Shown: positions 45,590-57,949, numbered from the stretch's first letter. The stretch: 64,000 nucleotides of DNA from Alliaria petiolata (GCA_020283515.1 JAHZTW010000006.1:34235020-34299019); one strand, 5' to 3'. Translations and numbers: made by a program. The notes: generated by a model not told the origin, from the sequence alone.

Positions 45590-46600
45590 CGGATAGCATT
45601 GATACAGACTCTGGGACAGTACGTAGTGCGTGATACAGAGGCTGAGAGAGCGTCGATGTAGATGTTGTGGCAGTTCAAACAAATACGTTGTGGCAGAACT
45701 GACACATATGCTGAGAGAGTACTTGAATGCAGATACTGGTAAAGCAGATACTAAGGAAGTACTTGATGTGAGCGTTGTTACATTCGATACAGCTATCGAC
45801 ACTGAACATAAGTATATTGTGGAGATCAGAAGAATGCAAGCTGATGCATCAGAGGATGTCTCATATGTCGTATCAGAAGGCTGATGCGTCAGAGAATGTA
45901 TCAGACATCATATCAGGAGGCTGATGCACCAGACGTCGTATCAGGAGGTTGATGCATCAAACATCGTATCAAGAGGCTGATGCATCAGAGTATGAATCAG
46001 ACGACGTATCAGAAGGGAAGAACTTGACGCAGCATAAAAGATGATGTGGCAAGTGGCTTGCTGAGTATGACCAAGTTGCTAGGATATGATATATTCGCTG
46101 CAACGGATTTGGTAAGTAGATAAACTTGGGGAGGAAGTTGTATCTATCCGAGATCGTGTGAGGATCCTAGGTTCTAGGGTTAAGCGTGGTATAAATACCA
46201 AGAGGCCGTCTCATGAAGACTTGTGCGCCTAGGGTATCATTGACAGAGGCACACGAGAGTGTGGTGTCACCCAGCCAGACATACAAGATGTAGGGATCTA
46301 TAAGTTCTGTTGGCGGTAATTCTGTGAAGATCGCAATCATCAGAAAAAGTAGATTTGCGAGGATTCACAGTATAGAATATATGTAGAAAAGAGCGGTACA
46401 TGAAAGTAAGTGTACTTATTACCATTTGCAATTGTAATTGCTTCTTTATCTAGTGGATTCGTTTCTGAACTAGGTCCCGTGGATGTAGGGAAAACCGAAT
46501 CCCATTAACAAACTATGGGTTCTTTACTTTACGCACTTGATATGTTTTACGTATTTCTCATCGATCAAAACGTATATCGGGCCACAAATATGAACTTTCA
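45590..46600 (+). repeat. 5' LTR of element 4 (5' truncated)
   Basis: Aligns with 56940-57949. Contains a degenerate tandem repeat around CTGATGCATCAG (45838-46018). It ends TGAACTTTCA. The left 85 bp found in the partner are absent. Confidence 0.8.
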
Positions 46601-47528
46601 ATTGGTATCAGAGCAGGACTCGATAGAGATCTGTTCTTATTTCGGGTATGATTCTGGATTTGTGGCTAGTAGAAAACCTTTACAGCGTATGAGAAGTAAG
46701 AGGCTGTGATGGAGGTTTGAGAGGTAAAGACATAGAGAGAAGCTTAGCGTCTCGGCAAGTGCTCAAGCCTTGGAAGTGGTTCTGTTTAGCGGTGAAGGTG
46801 TCAATGTGAATTTTGTGTTGCTTTTGTGTGTTGATTTTGGCATGAGTGGAGGTGTTTTTGAGTTGCCGGTAGGAATTACCGGAGAGAACGTCAAAGTATC
46901 GGCAGCGGCGGACGAAATTACTTCTCGGCACTATCAAGTATCAACAATGTTTCTTATTGTGAGCTTGATCTTTTGGGCTTCATTGATGGGCTTATTTTTG
47001 TTTCATTAACATTGAAGCTAACTAAATCAAAATGTGAATATGGGCTCTCTCTTCTTTAACAAGGTGGGCCAATATGAGTTCAAGCCCAAATTAAGAAAAG
47101 TAGTCATCTTCAATGGTCAAAAGAGCAGTCACTGGGATATTGAAAATATATTGTTAGAAATTGAGAAGATAAAAAACAAGTGGTCATCGGGAAAGGCATA
47201 AATTGTAGCATACATCAGATTTTTGTGATTTCGACTATATAAAAAAAGGGGGAAACCATGAAACAGAGGTTCTAAAAGGGGAGAGTTTGATGATGGATAA
47301 GCTCACCATAACAAGGTTGTTAGTGTTTGAGGTTCGCAAAATCGTCAATGTTCTCTCGGCTTCTTCAATGTTTGGAGCTTCTCAGTATCCTTGGAGTTCC
47401 CAATAATAATAAAAAGGGGGAATTCAGGTTTTGGTATCTTCAACGGTAAAGGCGACTAGTTTGTGTGTGTGTCAGAAAGGTCAGAGTTAAAACTGCACAC
47501 CATAAGCTGCAGAGATTTTGATGCAGTG
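46601..47528 (+). other. Internal region of element 4 before the Cassandra array
   Basis: Primer site then decayed sequence; short ORFs have no recognisable domain. It ends in CAGTG (47524-47528), the left target copy of the array. Confidence 0.5.
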
Positions 47529-47704
47529 TGTAACATCCCGACCGCCCCTACCAGCGAGTCATCCATCCCTCCGTCGGGCTCGTGGGCCCCGCCCTTATCC
47601 GACGGTCGGTGCGTTATTTTTTTTGGGCCCCGACCAACTGATTTACTTGTCTCTGCAATCACCATATGACTTTTTCCCGTGTTTTGCCCACACTCACACA
47701 GTTC

Positions 47705-47780
47705 CGCAGAGTACTTCCCGGAAGGTCACCCATCCTAATCCTACTCCAGCATAAGCATGGTTAACTTTGGAGTTCTCTTA
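47705..47780 (-). promoter_or_regulatory. 5S-like segment, Cassandra LTR A
   Basis: GGATGGGTGACCTTCCGG (C-box region) is intact on minus; the A-box region has changes (AGTTAACCATGCTT). Confidence 0.75.
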
Positions 47781-48510
47781 GAGTAAGTGACCGGAAAAGG
47801 TAAGTGCACTTTGATGACAAAGATAGCCAAATCAATCCATTTAAACTTATTCAAATGGGTCAGGCCCAGGTCGTTACAATTCTCCCCCACTTAACAGGAA
47901 TTCGTCCCCGAATTCTGATACCGCCGGTGTGAACCCTAACCCCCAAACCCCAAGACAGTCTCTTGGGACAGAACCAGTTTGACTTTCTTTGGCTCTGATA
48001 CCACTTGTAACACCCTGACCGCCCCTACCGGCGTGTCACCCATCCCTCCGTCGGGCTCGTGGGCCGCACACCTGTCCGTCGGTCGGTGCTTAACTCTGGA
48101 GTTCTCTTAGGGTAAGTGACCGGAAAATGTAAGTGCACTTTGATGACATTGATAGCCAAATCAATCCATTTAAACTTATTCAACTGGGCCAGGCCCGGGT
48201 CGTTACAATTCTCCCCCACTTAACGGGAATTCGTCCCCGAATTCTAATACCGCCGGTGTGAACCCTAACCCCCAAACCCCAAGACAGTCTCCTGGGACAG
48301 AACCAGTTTGACTTCCCTTGGCTCTGATACCACTTGTAACACCCCGACCGTCCCTACCGGTGAGTCACCCATCCCTCTGTCGGGCTCGTGGGCAGCGCCC
48401 CTGTCTGACGGTCGGGGCGTTATTTTTTTCGGGCCCCGACCAACTGATTTACTTGTCGCTGCAATCACCACGTGACCTTTTCCCGTGTTTTGCCATCACT
48501 CACACGGTTC

Positions 48511-48583
48511 CGTAGAGTACTTCCCGGAAGGTCACCCATCCTAATCCTACTCCAGCATAAGCACACTTAACTCTGGAGTTCTC
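48511..48583 (-). promoter_or_regulatory. 5S-like segment, Cassandra LTR C
   Basis: Both box regions are recognisable on minus (AGTTAAGTGTGCTT and GGATGGGTGACC). Confidence 0.75.
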
Positions 48584-48690
48584 TGAGGGTAAGTGACCGG
48601 AAAAGGTAAGTGCACTTTAATGACATAGGTAGCCAAATCAATCCATTTAAACTTATTCAAATGGGCCAGATCAGGGGCCGTTACACAGTG

Positions 48691-49228
48691 GGTCTTGTTG
48701 GTTCTCACATATCAAGGTTCACATGAATGATAAGATGTCAGAAGATAGAGTCAATCACAAGAGAAGATGAAGATGGTAGCAGGAAACTCAATAGAAATCA
48801 CATATATTCCGGTCGTTTTCATTTTGGTCTGATCGGTTTGTCAAAGTCGAAAAGTCTGTTCACATATCTGAATTTACGATTGATAAAATCAGAAAACAGA
48901 GGTCGCAATGACATGTTCTTAATCGTATAGGAAAATCTACAATGGGTCTTTTGATCATTTATAGTTATTGTTGGGCAAAGATTGGAGGCTAAGTCTGAAA
49001 GAATTGTCAAGGTCCTCGAAATGCTCTCAGGTGTTTTTAGAGTTGGCAAATTTTGGAGGTTTGTTGAAGACATTTGAATACACTCTTGGGTCATCAAAAG
49101 TGAAGTCCACTGATTGCTACACTCTTCTGAAAGAGAGATAAGACATTCTGAATCAGCGAAGTCTCTATTTTAGATAAAAGGTTTGATTACATCATGAGAG
49201 TCAAAGACTGTATGAGACAGCTGCGACG
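48691..49228. other. Internal region of element 4
   Basis: No recognisable coding sequence; short ORFs only. Confidence 0.45.
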
Positions 49229-49599
49229 TAAGTGAAATTGCTAGGATTTTGCTCGGTTTAACGGTTCGGTCCTCGGTTTAATGTCGTGGGCTTACGATTT
49301 TAAAATTTTTGAGCCCGGGATGTCACAATTCTTCCCCACTTAAAAGGAATTCATCCCCGAATTCAGCTGTCTTGCCAGAAGTTCTTTGCGCTCGCTCGCA
49401 ATCTCATACATCCCGGTGACGTGTCTGCGAGTCCATACCAGTGATTACTTCATAACGCCCCACTTCCTCTCCACATGATCTCTAGGTAGCTCCACGCCCC
49501 CCATCGTTACCGAAACATCCTTATATGGTCCTTCCGATTGAACCGCTCCTTCCCCGACGGTTCAATTTTTCTAAATTTCCGGGCAACACTCCACTAAGA

Positions 49600-49690
49600 C
49601 CCTAACACTTGCCAATTCAGGGCTAACAAAATTATGTGTAACGTCCGAGTCAAACAGAATGTAAGTTGTCGTCACACCCACAAGGACCAA
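49600..49690 (-). pseudogene. Gypsy protease remnant
   Basis: The minus frame reads YILFDSDVTHNFVSPELA, which resembles the plant gypsy active-site region FDSGATHSF. The DSG triad is DSD here. Little else of the protease remains. Confidence 0.55.
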
Positions 49691-49842
49691 TCCCACACAA
49701 TTTATTTATTATAGTTTTAAATGACTCACGAGAAAGGACACCGGCAACACTTCAAGCACTTTCAAACATGTAAAAAAATGATGTAAAACAATGACTTACC
49801 CGCAATCGGCTCATCGTCCTCCTCAATGTTTGCTGCGAACAC

Positions 49843-50974
49843 TTAAGGTCCTCCTGCTTGCCTCTTTGGTGGTGGCGGCGCCGCTCCTCTGTCTCTGTTA
49901 TCATGTTGCCTGGTGGGGCATTCTCTCGACTTATGTCTCGGACGGTTGCAAAGATAGCAAAGATCCTCCCTGCTGGGACAATTCGACCTTGAATGCCCAT
50001 TATGTCCACACTTGTAACAATGGAATGCCCCTCCTGTTCGTGATGGTCTCGTGTAGCCGTTATCCACAACACGTCCCTGCGGTTCGGCCACTCTTGCCGC
50101 TCGTGCTTGACTTGTCTTTGTCTGCTTAGACTCTTCCTCAAGTCCTTGTTCCATCAAAGATGATGTTTCCACCAAGTCATTCATGCTAGTGAACGGTCGC
50201 ACCCTGCAACGGTTCTTCACCTCCAGCCTTAGTCCCCTTAGGAACTTACCGATCAAATCTCTTTTGCTCAGGTTTCTCCTAGCAAACCTCCTCAAACGGC
50301 GAAACTCTTGGTCATATTCTCGCAATGTCTTGGTCCCTTGAACCAAATCGGCAAATGAGCCCTCCATCTTTTCTACAGCCTTTTGGTGGAAATACTTTCT
50401 CCCGAACTCATCCCTGAACTCAAACCAGCTAAGGTCATAATCTGGAGGTGCCTCATCTTCCACGCCCTCCCACCATGCTTGTACATCATCCCTCAGATAC
50501 AACACTGCGAGCTCTCTCCGATGTTCCATCGGACACCTGATAGTCGAAAAATTCTTTTCCAACAGCTTTCTCCAGTTGTCTGCGGCGATTGCGTTCGTAC
50601 CCCCACTGAACGTCTCCGTACCCAGATCTGTCATCATGGTCAGCGCTTGGTAGTAAGTAGGTATCTGATCCCCGCATGCGCTCATTCACCAGGTCTAGCC
50701 TGCGCACACGCTCCCCATCGCGCTCGTGTTCACGCTCCTCACGGACACGTTCACGCTGCTCCTCACGCTCCTGCTCTGGTACCCCCGGTGGTGGTGGTGG
50801 CAGATTCGGACCTTGCGGCTCAACAACTCCTGGAGGTTGTTGCTGAGCTGCAGCCACTCCTGGTATGGGAATATGTTTCAACAACGGGACAAGAAGCTCC
50901 CAAAGACCCTGCAACACAGCTGCACTCACCGCAGCAGCATCCATTGCTTGCGGTACACCTGCTGGCACTGGCAC
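49843..50974 (-). pseudogene. Gypsy gag with zinc knuckles (one frameshift)
   Basis: An N-terminal part (50974 to about 50690) is rich in Pro, Arg and Glu. After a frame change, the ORF 50685-49843 carries the capsid-type Retrotrans_gag region (AVLYLRDDVQAWWEGV and LREYDQEFRRLRRFARRN). Two CCHC knuckles follow: CYKCGHNGHSRSNC and CYLCNRPRHKSREC. Gag assembles the particle and packages RNA. The frameshift near 50690 breaks this copy. Confidence 0.85.
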
Positions 50975-51427
50975 CTGCTCTACGTCTTTGAATTTTTTTT
51001 TTTCTTTTTAAAAAAACTACCAGCTCCCGATAATCGGCTCTCCGGATCAGAACCGGAGTAGCACCTTCCGCTCTGATACCAAAAATTGTCACACCCGTCT
51101 CGTTAAACCAGCCGAGAAGAATGCCACGCGTCACCATCTCATTGCCTAAACCATCACCGCAATAACAACCGCAAATTTAACCCGCCAACATTAAAATCCA
51201 TAAATAAAACTCCATTAAAATATTAAATGTGCTTCAAATACTAAACGTCATAAAACAACTCCAAATAAATACGCAAGTCTTTTAAATAATAAAATATTAA
51301 ATAGTACTTAAATAAAATCTCAAATGCTCGAAGACTTGAAAATGCCACACCACCCCGAAGATCATTTGAACCGCTACTCCTCCAACTCACATGCATCCAT
51401 AGAAGGAGGCATGAGCAACCAAAGTCA

Positions 51428-52045
51428 ACTCACTTGCTTCTCTAATCAAGAGTACGCGACTATCTCAGAGTCGAACGAATGCTAAATGTACTCAGTTGAT
51501 GTACCGGTGGGAGCTCTTGCTGAATACTACTTCGGTGTGGATTCACAGCCATTGGTTTGTTTTCCATCCAAGAGTAACTTAAGTTGCTGAGCAATTTTCG
51601 TCATTTCAAGCATGTGAGATTGAGATTACTTGGTTGTGTTTTGAGCATGAGAGTGCGTCTTGTATTTGGCTGTGGAAAGAAATCAGAAGTATCCTGGAGC
51701 TAAGACTTAAAGAATCAACTACGGTTTGTAGTTGAAGGAGTTCCAAGAGGAAAGGTCTTACGGTTTGCAATTTCACTGGAGAAGAAGAATCTTTTGGCTT
51801 GATGGAAAATAGGCCTATGACATTTACTTGGGCCCAACTAAAGATTAAGATATTGTGAGTCATGGCCCATATGTTCAATGACATCATGTCAAACCATCTT
51901 CTCGATTACACGTTGCAAGAAAGAGAAGGAGATATTAAGAAGACTGAGATTTTATGTCGTGAAAGAGAAGTCAAAAGTTCTCTATTGAAGACAACCTCTG
52001 GTCATTGTGAAGAAGAAGCCGTGAACGCTTATTTCCGATTCTATG
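51428..52045. other. Internal region of element 4 between two insertions
   Basis: No recognisable protein. It ends in CTATG (52041-52045), the left target copy of the solo LTR. Confidence 0.45.
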
Positions 52046-53777
52046 TGTCACACTCGCCTCGCTAAACTAGCCGAGAAGAATGCCACGCGTCACCATCTCA
52101 TTGCCCAAACCATCACCGCAATAACAACCGCAAATTTAACCCGCCAACATTAAAATTCATAAATAAAACTCCATTAAAATATTAAATGCGTTTCAAATAC
52201 TTAACATCATAAAACAAATCCAAATAAATAAGCAAATCTTTTAAATAATAAAATATTAAATAGTACTTAAATAAAATCTCAAATGCTCGAAGACTTGAAA
52301 ACGCCACACCACCCCGAAAATCACTTAAACCGCTACTCCTCCAACTCACCTGCCTCCATAAAAGGAGGCATGATCAACCAAAGTCACTCAGTGAGAAGAT
52401 CACGCCTGCCCATGCGATCCACAAAATACGCCTATGCAACCAACCATGATTACACTTAACCGAGAAATAAAACATGCACGACTGACTCCACGAAACAACA
52501 ACCACTTAGCTCCACCGAGCTAAGACCCCACAACAAGTGCAACGCACACGACCGACACCCGCTAGTTCCCGCTTCCGCCGGAACAAGACAACAACCCATG
52601 CCCATCCCCACCACCGCCAGAACAAACAACCATCTGTCCGCGCCACCGCCGGAACAAGACGATAACATGTGCATGTTTCCGCCACCGCCAGAACAAGCAA
52701 CCATCCGTCCCCGCCACCGCCGGAACAAGATGATAACACCCACATGTCCCCGCCACCGTCGGAACAAGCTCCTGTGCGTCCCCGCCTCCGCCGGAACAGG
52801 ACGAAACACCCGCCTATTCTTGCCACCGCTGGAACAAGCTCCCGTCTGTCCCCGCCACCGCCAGAACAGACAACACCCACTCGTCCCCGCCACCTCCGGA
52901 ACGAGCTTCAACACACAACAACTTAGCCCACCCTGCTAAGTTGTACAACTCTCAAGCATAAATTCTAGTTCATAATACAATCACCACCATTTATTACTTA
53001 TAACTTATTCAACAATTAATTAAATAAAACACATAATTCCCTACCAACCTAAAACCACAACGAAATCATTCCTACGATTTTATTTCCAAATCAACTATAA
53101 ACATGATTAATAACATAAACGTCGTTTGTAAATCCACAGATCACGCCTCACCTTAGCAAACGGATTGAAAGACGTTTTGGAAATTCTCTGTTCTCTCTCT
53201 CCGGCCCGAAAGTACTTTTGCTACCACAATTTTTCTGCTTTTTCTCTCTGTCTCTTTCCCCCACGTGACCTCCTCTCTCCTCTTTTCTTTTTCTTTTTCT
53301 TTTTCTTTTCATTCTCTCTTTTCTCTCTCCTTCTCTCGAGACTTCTTCTTCTCCCTTCTCTCTTCTTCCTCTTCACACGCTCCCTCTCTTCTCCGGCGCA
53401 CAATAGCAGCTCCGTCCGGCGATTCTGAGCGGCAAAACTCGACGACGGTGACAACAATCTCTCACCCGATCCGTGACTACTGTTCATGCCTGAACGAGAT
53501 CTATGAACGGACGAAGACAACGGCTCCTCTCCACGGTGAACGGCTCTGATTTCCGGTGTGGTGATGACGGCGGCTCCTTCGGACGGCGGCAACAGCTCGG
53601 TCTCTCCCTCTGATTCGATCTGCACAAAGGTGGCGCTCTCCAAAACCTTGCACAAAATTTCCAACTTACGTTTATAAGTGACGGAATCACTTAGGGTTTT
53701 ACTCGGTTTAACGGTTCTGTCCTCGGTTTAATGTCGTGGGCTTACGATTTTAAAATTTTTGGGCCCGGGATGTCACA
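52046..53777 (-). mobile_element. Solo LTR of the gag-only gypsy family (1732 bp)
   Basis: Starts TGTCACAC and ends GATGTCACA, with the exact 5-bp duplication CTATG on both sides (52041-52045 and 53778-53782). It has no internal domain. It matches the LTR pieces of 49229-51427. It most likely arose by recombination between the two LTRs of a full element. Inside are a GC-rich minisatellite (52569-52905) and a polypyrimidine tract (53265-53370). Confidence 0.93.
52569..52905. repeat. Minisatellite of CCGCCACCGCCGGAACAAG units inside the solo LTR
   Basis: About ten copies of a (C)CGCCACCGCCGGAACA-type core recur every 30-45 bp with variable spacers. Long ORFs on both strands here (Pro/Glu-rich on +, Gly/Arg/Cys-rich on minus) are products of this repeat and are not called as genes. 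Confidence 0.85.
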
Positions 53778-53782
53778 CTATG

Positions 53783-56700
53783 AGTCATGAAAGAGAAATT
53801 TTTTTAAAAAAGGGGGATAAAGAGAGCTCTTGTTCTGAAATTAGAAGGAGTTTCACAAAGAGATTGTTGTGAATTTGTGCAGCAATTCAAGATCACATCT
53901 CCACTGGTGATTTCTCTTGAATCAGGTAATGGTGGAGTTTGAACATGGAAGTTTAATGGTGTCTGAGTTCAAGTTTGGCTGAGAATGAAGGAAGTCGTAG
54001 AGTATGAGTTATGTCAGGTTGATGATCACACTGTTAGGAGATTTTCTTGTATTTGCAGGGAAGCAAAAATCTGAAGCTTTATGTTGTTGAAAATATTCAT
54101 GGATCTGTTGATTGTCTCCGAAATAGTTCGTAGAACTGCTACCTCTGAGCTATTTTCCTCTAATAGGTGCTAGAGTTCATCTTACTGTGGAAGCTCTGTT
54201 TCGACAAGATGTTGAAAAGATGTAGTCTCAAATAGATCTTGGTTGTTGGTTTTTCTTTAGATTGGTTAAAGGAAGAATCATGATTGCTTTGGGATTATGA
54301 GATGATGTTTCTGATTTGCAAGGAGGTTCTTGTTTGAGGAAAGTATCAGAAGCTGAAGCAAGATGTTGGTTCTGAGTTTGTTGCAAGAAGAAAGTTATCA
54401 CCTGCAAACATGCTTTAATGTTTGAAAGAAGCTCATTGATTATGGTTTTAATGAGATGCCGAAGGAGATTTTTCTGGGTGTTATTGGATGCCATTTTATC
54501 TGATTAAGGCTTTGAGTTCCAAGTGAAGAAAGATTATTGATGATGATGTGTTGGAACACGGGGAATATACGCGTAAATCAAGGCTGTGAGTAGTCTGAAA
54601 CTGGTATGTGAGTGCCTATTCTTGAAGTTGGTTCTTTATGGTTGGCAGATTGTCATTGTGTCATGAAAAATAGATGGATGTTCAATCAGATTATTCATGA
54701 TCTTACAACATCATAAAAAGAGGATTTTGTTGAGGAACCTTAGATTCAGTATGAAGCCAAATGAGTTGTCTTTGATGACAAAACATGAACGTCACAAGTG
54801 GTAGTTGTTGTGTTCATAATAAAGCTATGTGCAAGAGATACAGGTGAGGTTGCATAAGCCAAAGATTCAGAGTTCTCTCTTCAATTGAATTGCAGGTTTC
54901 TAATCTAGTGAAAGAGGAACTTAAGGTTCAGGTGGAGCTCCACGATGTCTCAGATCATTCAGTACACGAAGGCTTGAGTAAGTTTTCTATCATTTCTCAG
55001 GGAAAGATGTTGAAGAAAGGCAACCATTGCTGAATTGAAATCTTGCTGTGTAAGTGTGGAGAAGACAAATCTGTCTAACTAACTTCAGAGGAACGTTTGG
55101 AGGGCTAAATTTATTCTGATCGGACTGAAATTTGGTGGCGAGTTTCGTGGCACTGTTTTGTTGAGAATCAACGGTGTGATTGAGATTCCAACAGTTAATT
55201 CAAGACTTATTCATCCATTTTCGAGACATATCTGTTAAGTATATGCATTGAGTAGTTTGATGAGAAAATATGTTTGGATGGTCAAACAAACTCGGCTTGA
55301 TCTGAATTTTTGCAGGAGTATTCTTAACATATGGGGATGTGTTCTGACCAAATAAGAGCTCATTTGGAGTTTGAAACTCAAGTGGTCGTTCTGTTGAAAT
55401 AGAGGCAGTAATATTTGGTGAAGCTCATGTGGAACACTTGATTTGCTCACTGATTGTGTAAGAATATATTTAAGTTTAGAGTTCTGTGATTCTAAAAAGG
55501 AGATTACAAGTGTGAGTTTAAAGCACGTCTTCTGAAGTTTGTCTAAGAAGAGAAGCTTAGAGGTTGATCAAACTCCGAGAATTTCAGATTTACGGATAAG
55601 CTTGAAGGGCAGTTTTTTTAAAAAAAAGTTTATGAAAAGGTTCCTGCTGCAAGGAGACAAATATCTGAGAATCTTAAGGCCACAGGTGTAGTGTTCATGA
55701 GAGGCTGAGCGAACATATCATGTGACTCTCGTTGCAGTGTTGTAAAGTTTGAATCAAAGAACTTCACTGAAAGGTCGTGATCTTCTGCAGGAAAGTCAAA
55801 CATAAAGCAGAAAAAAGTGATGGGTGACCTTGGGATACACAGAGATTCAGACATCAAATTTGGAGAGGCTGGTTAAATCTGTGATTGCTTCAGAGTTGTA
55901 AATCAGGCAGTACATGATTCCGACAAGCGTCAAAATTTTTGTTAAAAAAAAGGAAAGGGGCTCTTTTGACGATTCAGAATTGCTTCCTTCGAAATGTTCC
56001 TATGGTATCTTTCAATGCAGTAGAAAATTATAGATTCATCGCAGAAGAAAATTATGAAGGAAGAGTTCATACAGAAAGGTGTGAAAACATTGATGCTTTT
56101 GAGCATGATTTAAGCTGCAACGAAGATTGCACAGTGGTTCTGACATTCATTGATGGTGAAGGTGGTTGTCTGCAGAAGAAACTCCTATAGATGGTTAAGT
56201 CATGTTCGAAGAACCATATAGATTGGTGTTTGTGACGTCTAAATCATGTTCGAAGAACCATACGTTCTTGAAAATCTGCTTGGGAGAGTTGGTCCATGGT
56301 CTGCCACTAACACCGGCGATTCACATGGAAAATGCTCTTAGCCCATCATTATGGGAGTATGGATGATGGGTGATTTGTGTTTTAAGGAGTTGCTATTTTG
56401 GTTTGTGTTTTTACCTCAGTTGTGTACTCATGCAAGGGGAGAAGAAACATGATGTTGAGAGCTTAACTCGTGGGGGAATTTTCTGGTCCTCAGAACGTGA
56501 ATTGATTATGGTTTTTTTTGTGTACATTGGCTTGCACATGCTCTCAAAATTTGCTCAATGTTTTTACCATAGGTGTGCACTCAAGCTGGGGGAGATACAT
56601 TGAAGTGGGTTGATCTTGCGAGAGCGTATGTATGTTCGAGATGATATGATGATAAAAACAGTGTGTTTGAGTATCACACTAAGGTAAAAAGGGGGAGATT

Positions 56701-56855
56701 GAAGATGTTAGATCTTGCGAGCTTGGTGATGATACAACCAGATCCTGTAAGCGACAAGCAGGTATCTAGAAGCATGGCGTGACTAAGGTTCAAAGAGACT
56801 CATGTCATATTACAAGTATGCTTGGGTTCTAATACTCAGTCATCAAGGGGGAGAT
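53783..56855 (+). other. 3' internal region of element 4
   Basis: Three kilobases with no Gag, protease, RT or integrase motif on either strand. A phrase CATGTTCGAAGAACCATA is repeated at about 56200 and 56247. The region ends in a copia-type purine tract (AAGGGGGAGAT). Confidence 0.5.
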
Positions 56856-57949
56856 TGTTAATGTATTGCTGACTGGTTTGAGAACCTGCTGGAACAAGAC
56901 GGATTACAGCGGTTGTGACAGATGAAACAGAGACACGCGGATAGCATTGATTCAGACTCTGGGACATTACGTAGTGCGTGATACAAAGGCTGAGAGAGCG
57001 TCGATGTAGATGTTGTGGCAGTTCAGACAAAGACGTTGTGGCAGAACTGACACACATACTGAGAGAGTACTTGAATGCAGATGCTGGTAAAGCAGATGTT
57101 AAGGAAGTACTTGATGTGAGCGTTGTTACATTCGATACAGCTATCGACACTGAACAGAAGTATATTGTGGAGATCAGAAGAATGCAAGCTGATGCATCAG
57201 AGGATGTATCAGACGTCGTATCAGAAGGCTGATTCGTCAGAGAATGTATCAGACATCGTATCAGGAGGCTGATGTACCAGACGTCGTATCAGGAGGTAGA
57301 TGCATCATACATCGTATCAGGAGGTTGATGCATCAGAGTATGAATCAGACGACGTATCAGAAGGCAAGAACTTGACGCCGCATAAAAGATGATGTGGCAA
57401 GTGGCTTGCTGAGTTGGACCAAGGTTCTAGGATATGATATATTCGCTGCAACGGATTTGGTAAGTAGATAAACTAGGGGAGCAAGTTGTATCTATCCGAG
57501 ATCGCGTGAGGATCCTAGGTTCTAGGGTTAAGCGTGGTATAAATACCAAGAGGCCGTCTCATGAAGACTTGCGCGCCTAGGGTATCATTGACAGAGGCAC
57601 ACGGGAGTGGTGTTGCCCCACCAGATAGACAAGATGTAGAGATCTATAAGTTATGTTGGTGGTAATTCTATGAAGATCGCAATCATCATAAAAAGTATAT
57701 GTGCGAGGATTCACAGTATAGAATCTATGTAGAAAAGAACGGTAGATGAAAGTAAGTGTACTTATTACCATTTGCAATTGTAATTGCTTCTTTATCTAGT
57801 GGATTCGTTTCTGGATTAAGTCATGGGAACGTAGGGAAAGCCGAACCCCGTTAACAAACTATGTGTTCTTTACTTTACGCATTTGATATGTTTTGTTACG
57901 TATTTCTCATCGATCAAAACGTATATCGAACCACAAATATGAACTTTCA
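56856..57949 (+). repeat. 3' LTR of element 4 (1094 bp)
   Basis: Starts TGTTAATGTATTGC and ends GAACTTTCA. It contains the degenerate CTGATGCATCAG-type repeat (57187-57365) and a TATA-like GGTATAAATACC (about 57535-57546). Confidence 0.85.

Larger units (their letters stand above)
47529..48685 (-). mobile_element. Tandem Cassandra TRIM: three LTRs, two internal domains
   Basis: Layout: LTR A 47529-47878, internal 47879-48005, LTR B 48006-48208 (shortened), internal 48209-48334, LTR C 48335-48685. The whole array is flanked by one exact duplication, CAGTG (47524-47528 and 48686-48690), so it sits at one insertion site. Each internal domain has a primer-type site (GGTATCAGAGCC on minus) and a purine tract (AAGTGGGGGAGAA). 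LTR B lacks about 147 bp, including most of the 5S-like segment. Confidence 0.92.
49229..51427 (-). mobile_element. Gag-only gypsy element with both outer LTR ends missing
   Basis: The minus order is: 5' LTR start (51427 to 51087, about 341 bp kept), primer site TGGTATCAGAGC (51081-51070), gag, protease remnant, purine tract AAGTGGGGAAGAA (49343-49328 region) and the end of the 3' LTR (49327 to about 49229). The same LTR is present in full as the solo LTR at 52046-53777. The outer part of each LTR is deleted, so no target duplication is visible. No RT or integrase is present. Confidence 0.8.
45590..57949 (+). mobile_element. Large LTR retrotransposon derivative without coding capacity (element 4, LARD-like)
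   Basis: LTRs: 45590-46600 (first about 85 bp missing) and 56856-57949 (1094 bp, starting TGTTAATGTATTGC). The primer site TTGGTATCAGAGC follows the 5' LTR (46602-46614) and the copia-type tract AAGGGGGAGAT precedes the 3' LTR. After removing nested elements, about 6.5 kb of internal sequence has no Gag or Pol motif that I recognise in any frame. It hosts a Cassandra array, a gag-only gypsy element and a solo LTR. Without the left end, a target duplication cannot be tested. Confidence 0.75.

Noticed and set aside
45838..46018. CRISPR-like array
   Set aside because: Plant nuclear DNA; repeat units are degenerate with no unique equal-length spacers and lie in LTRs.
52456..52939. Overlapping long ORFs on both strands
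   Set aside because: They translate a GC-rich minisatellite inside a solo LTR; no domain, no start context, and both strands are open for the same reason.
53221..53664. Minus-strand ORF rich in Lys, Arg and Glu
   Set aside because: It is the complement of a CT-rich tract in the solo LTR, giving low-complexity peptide only.
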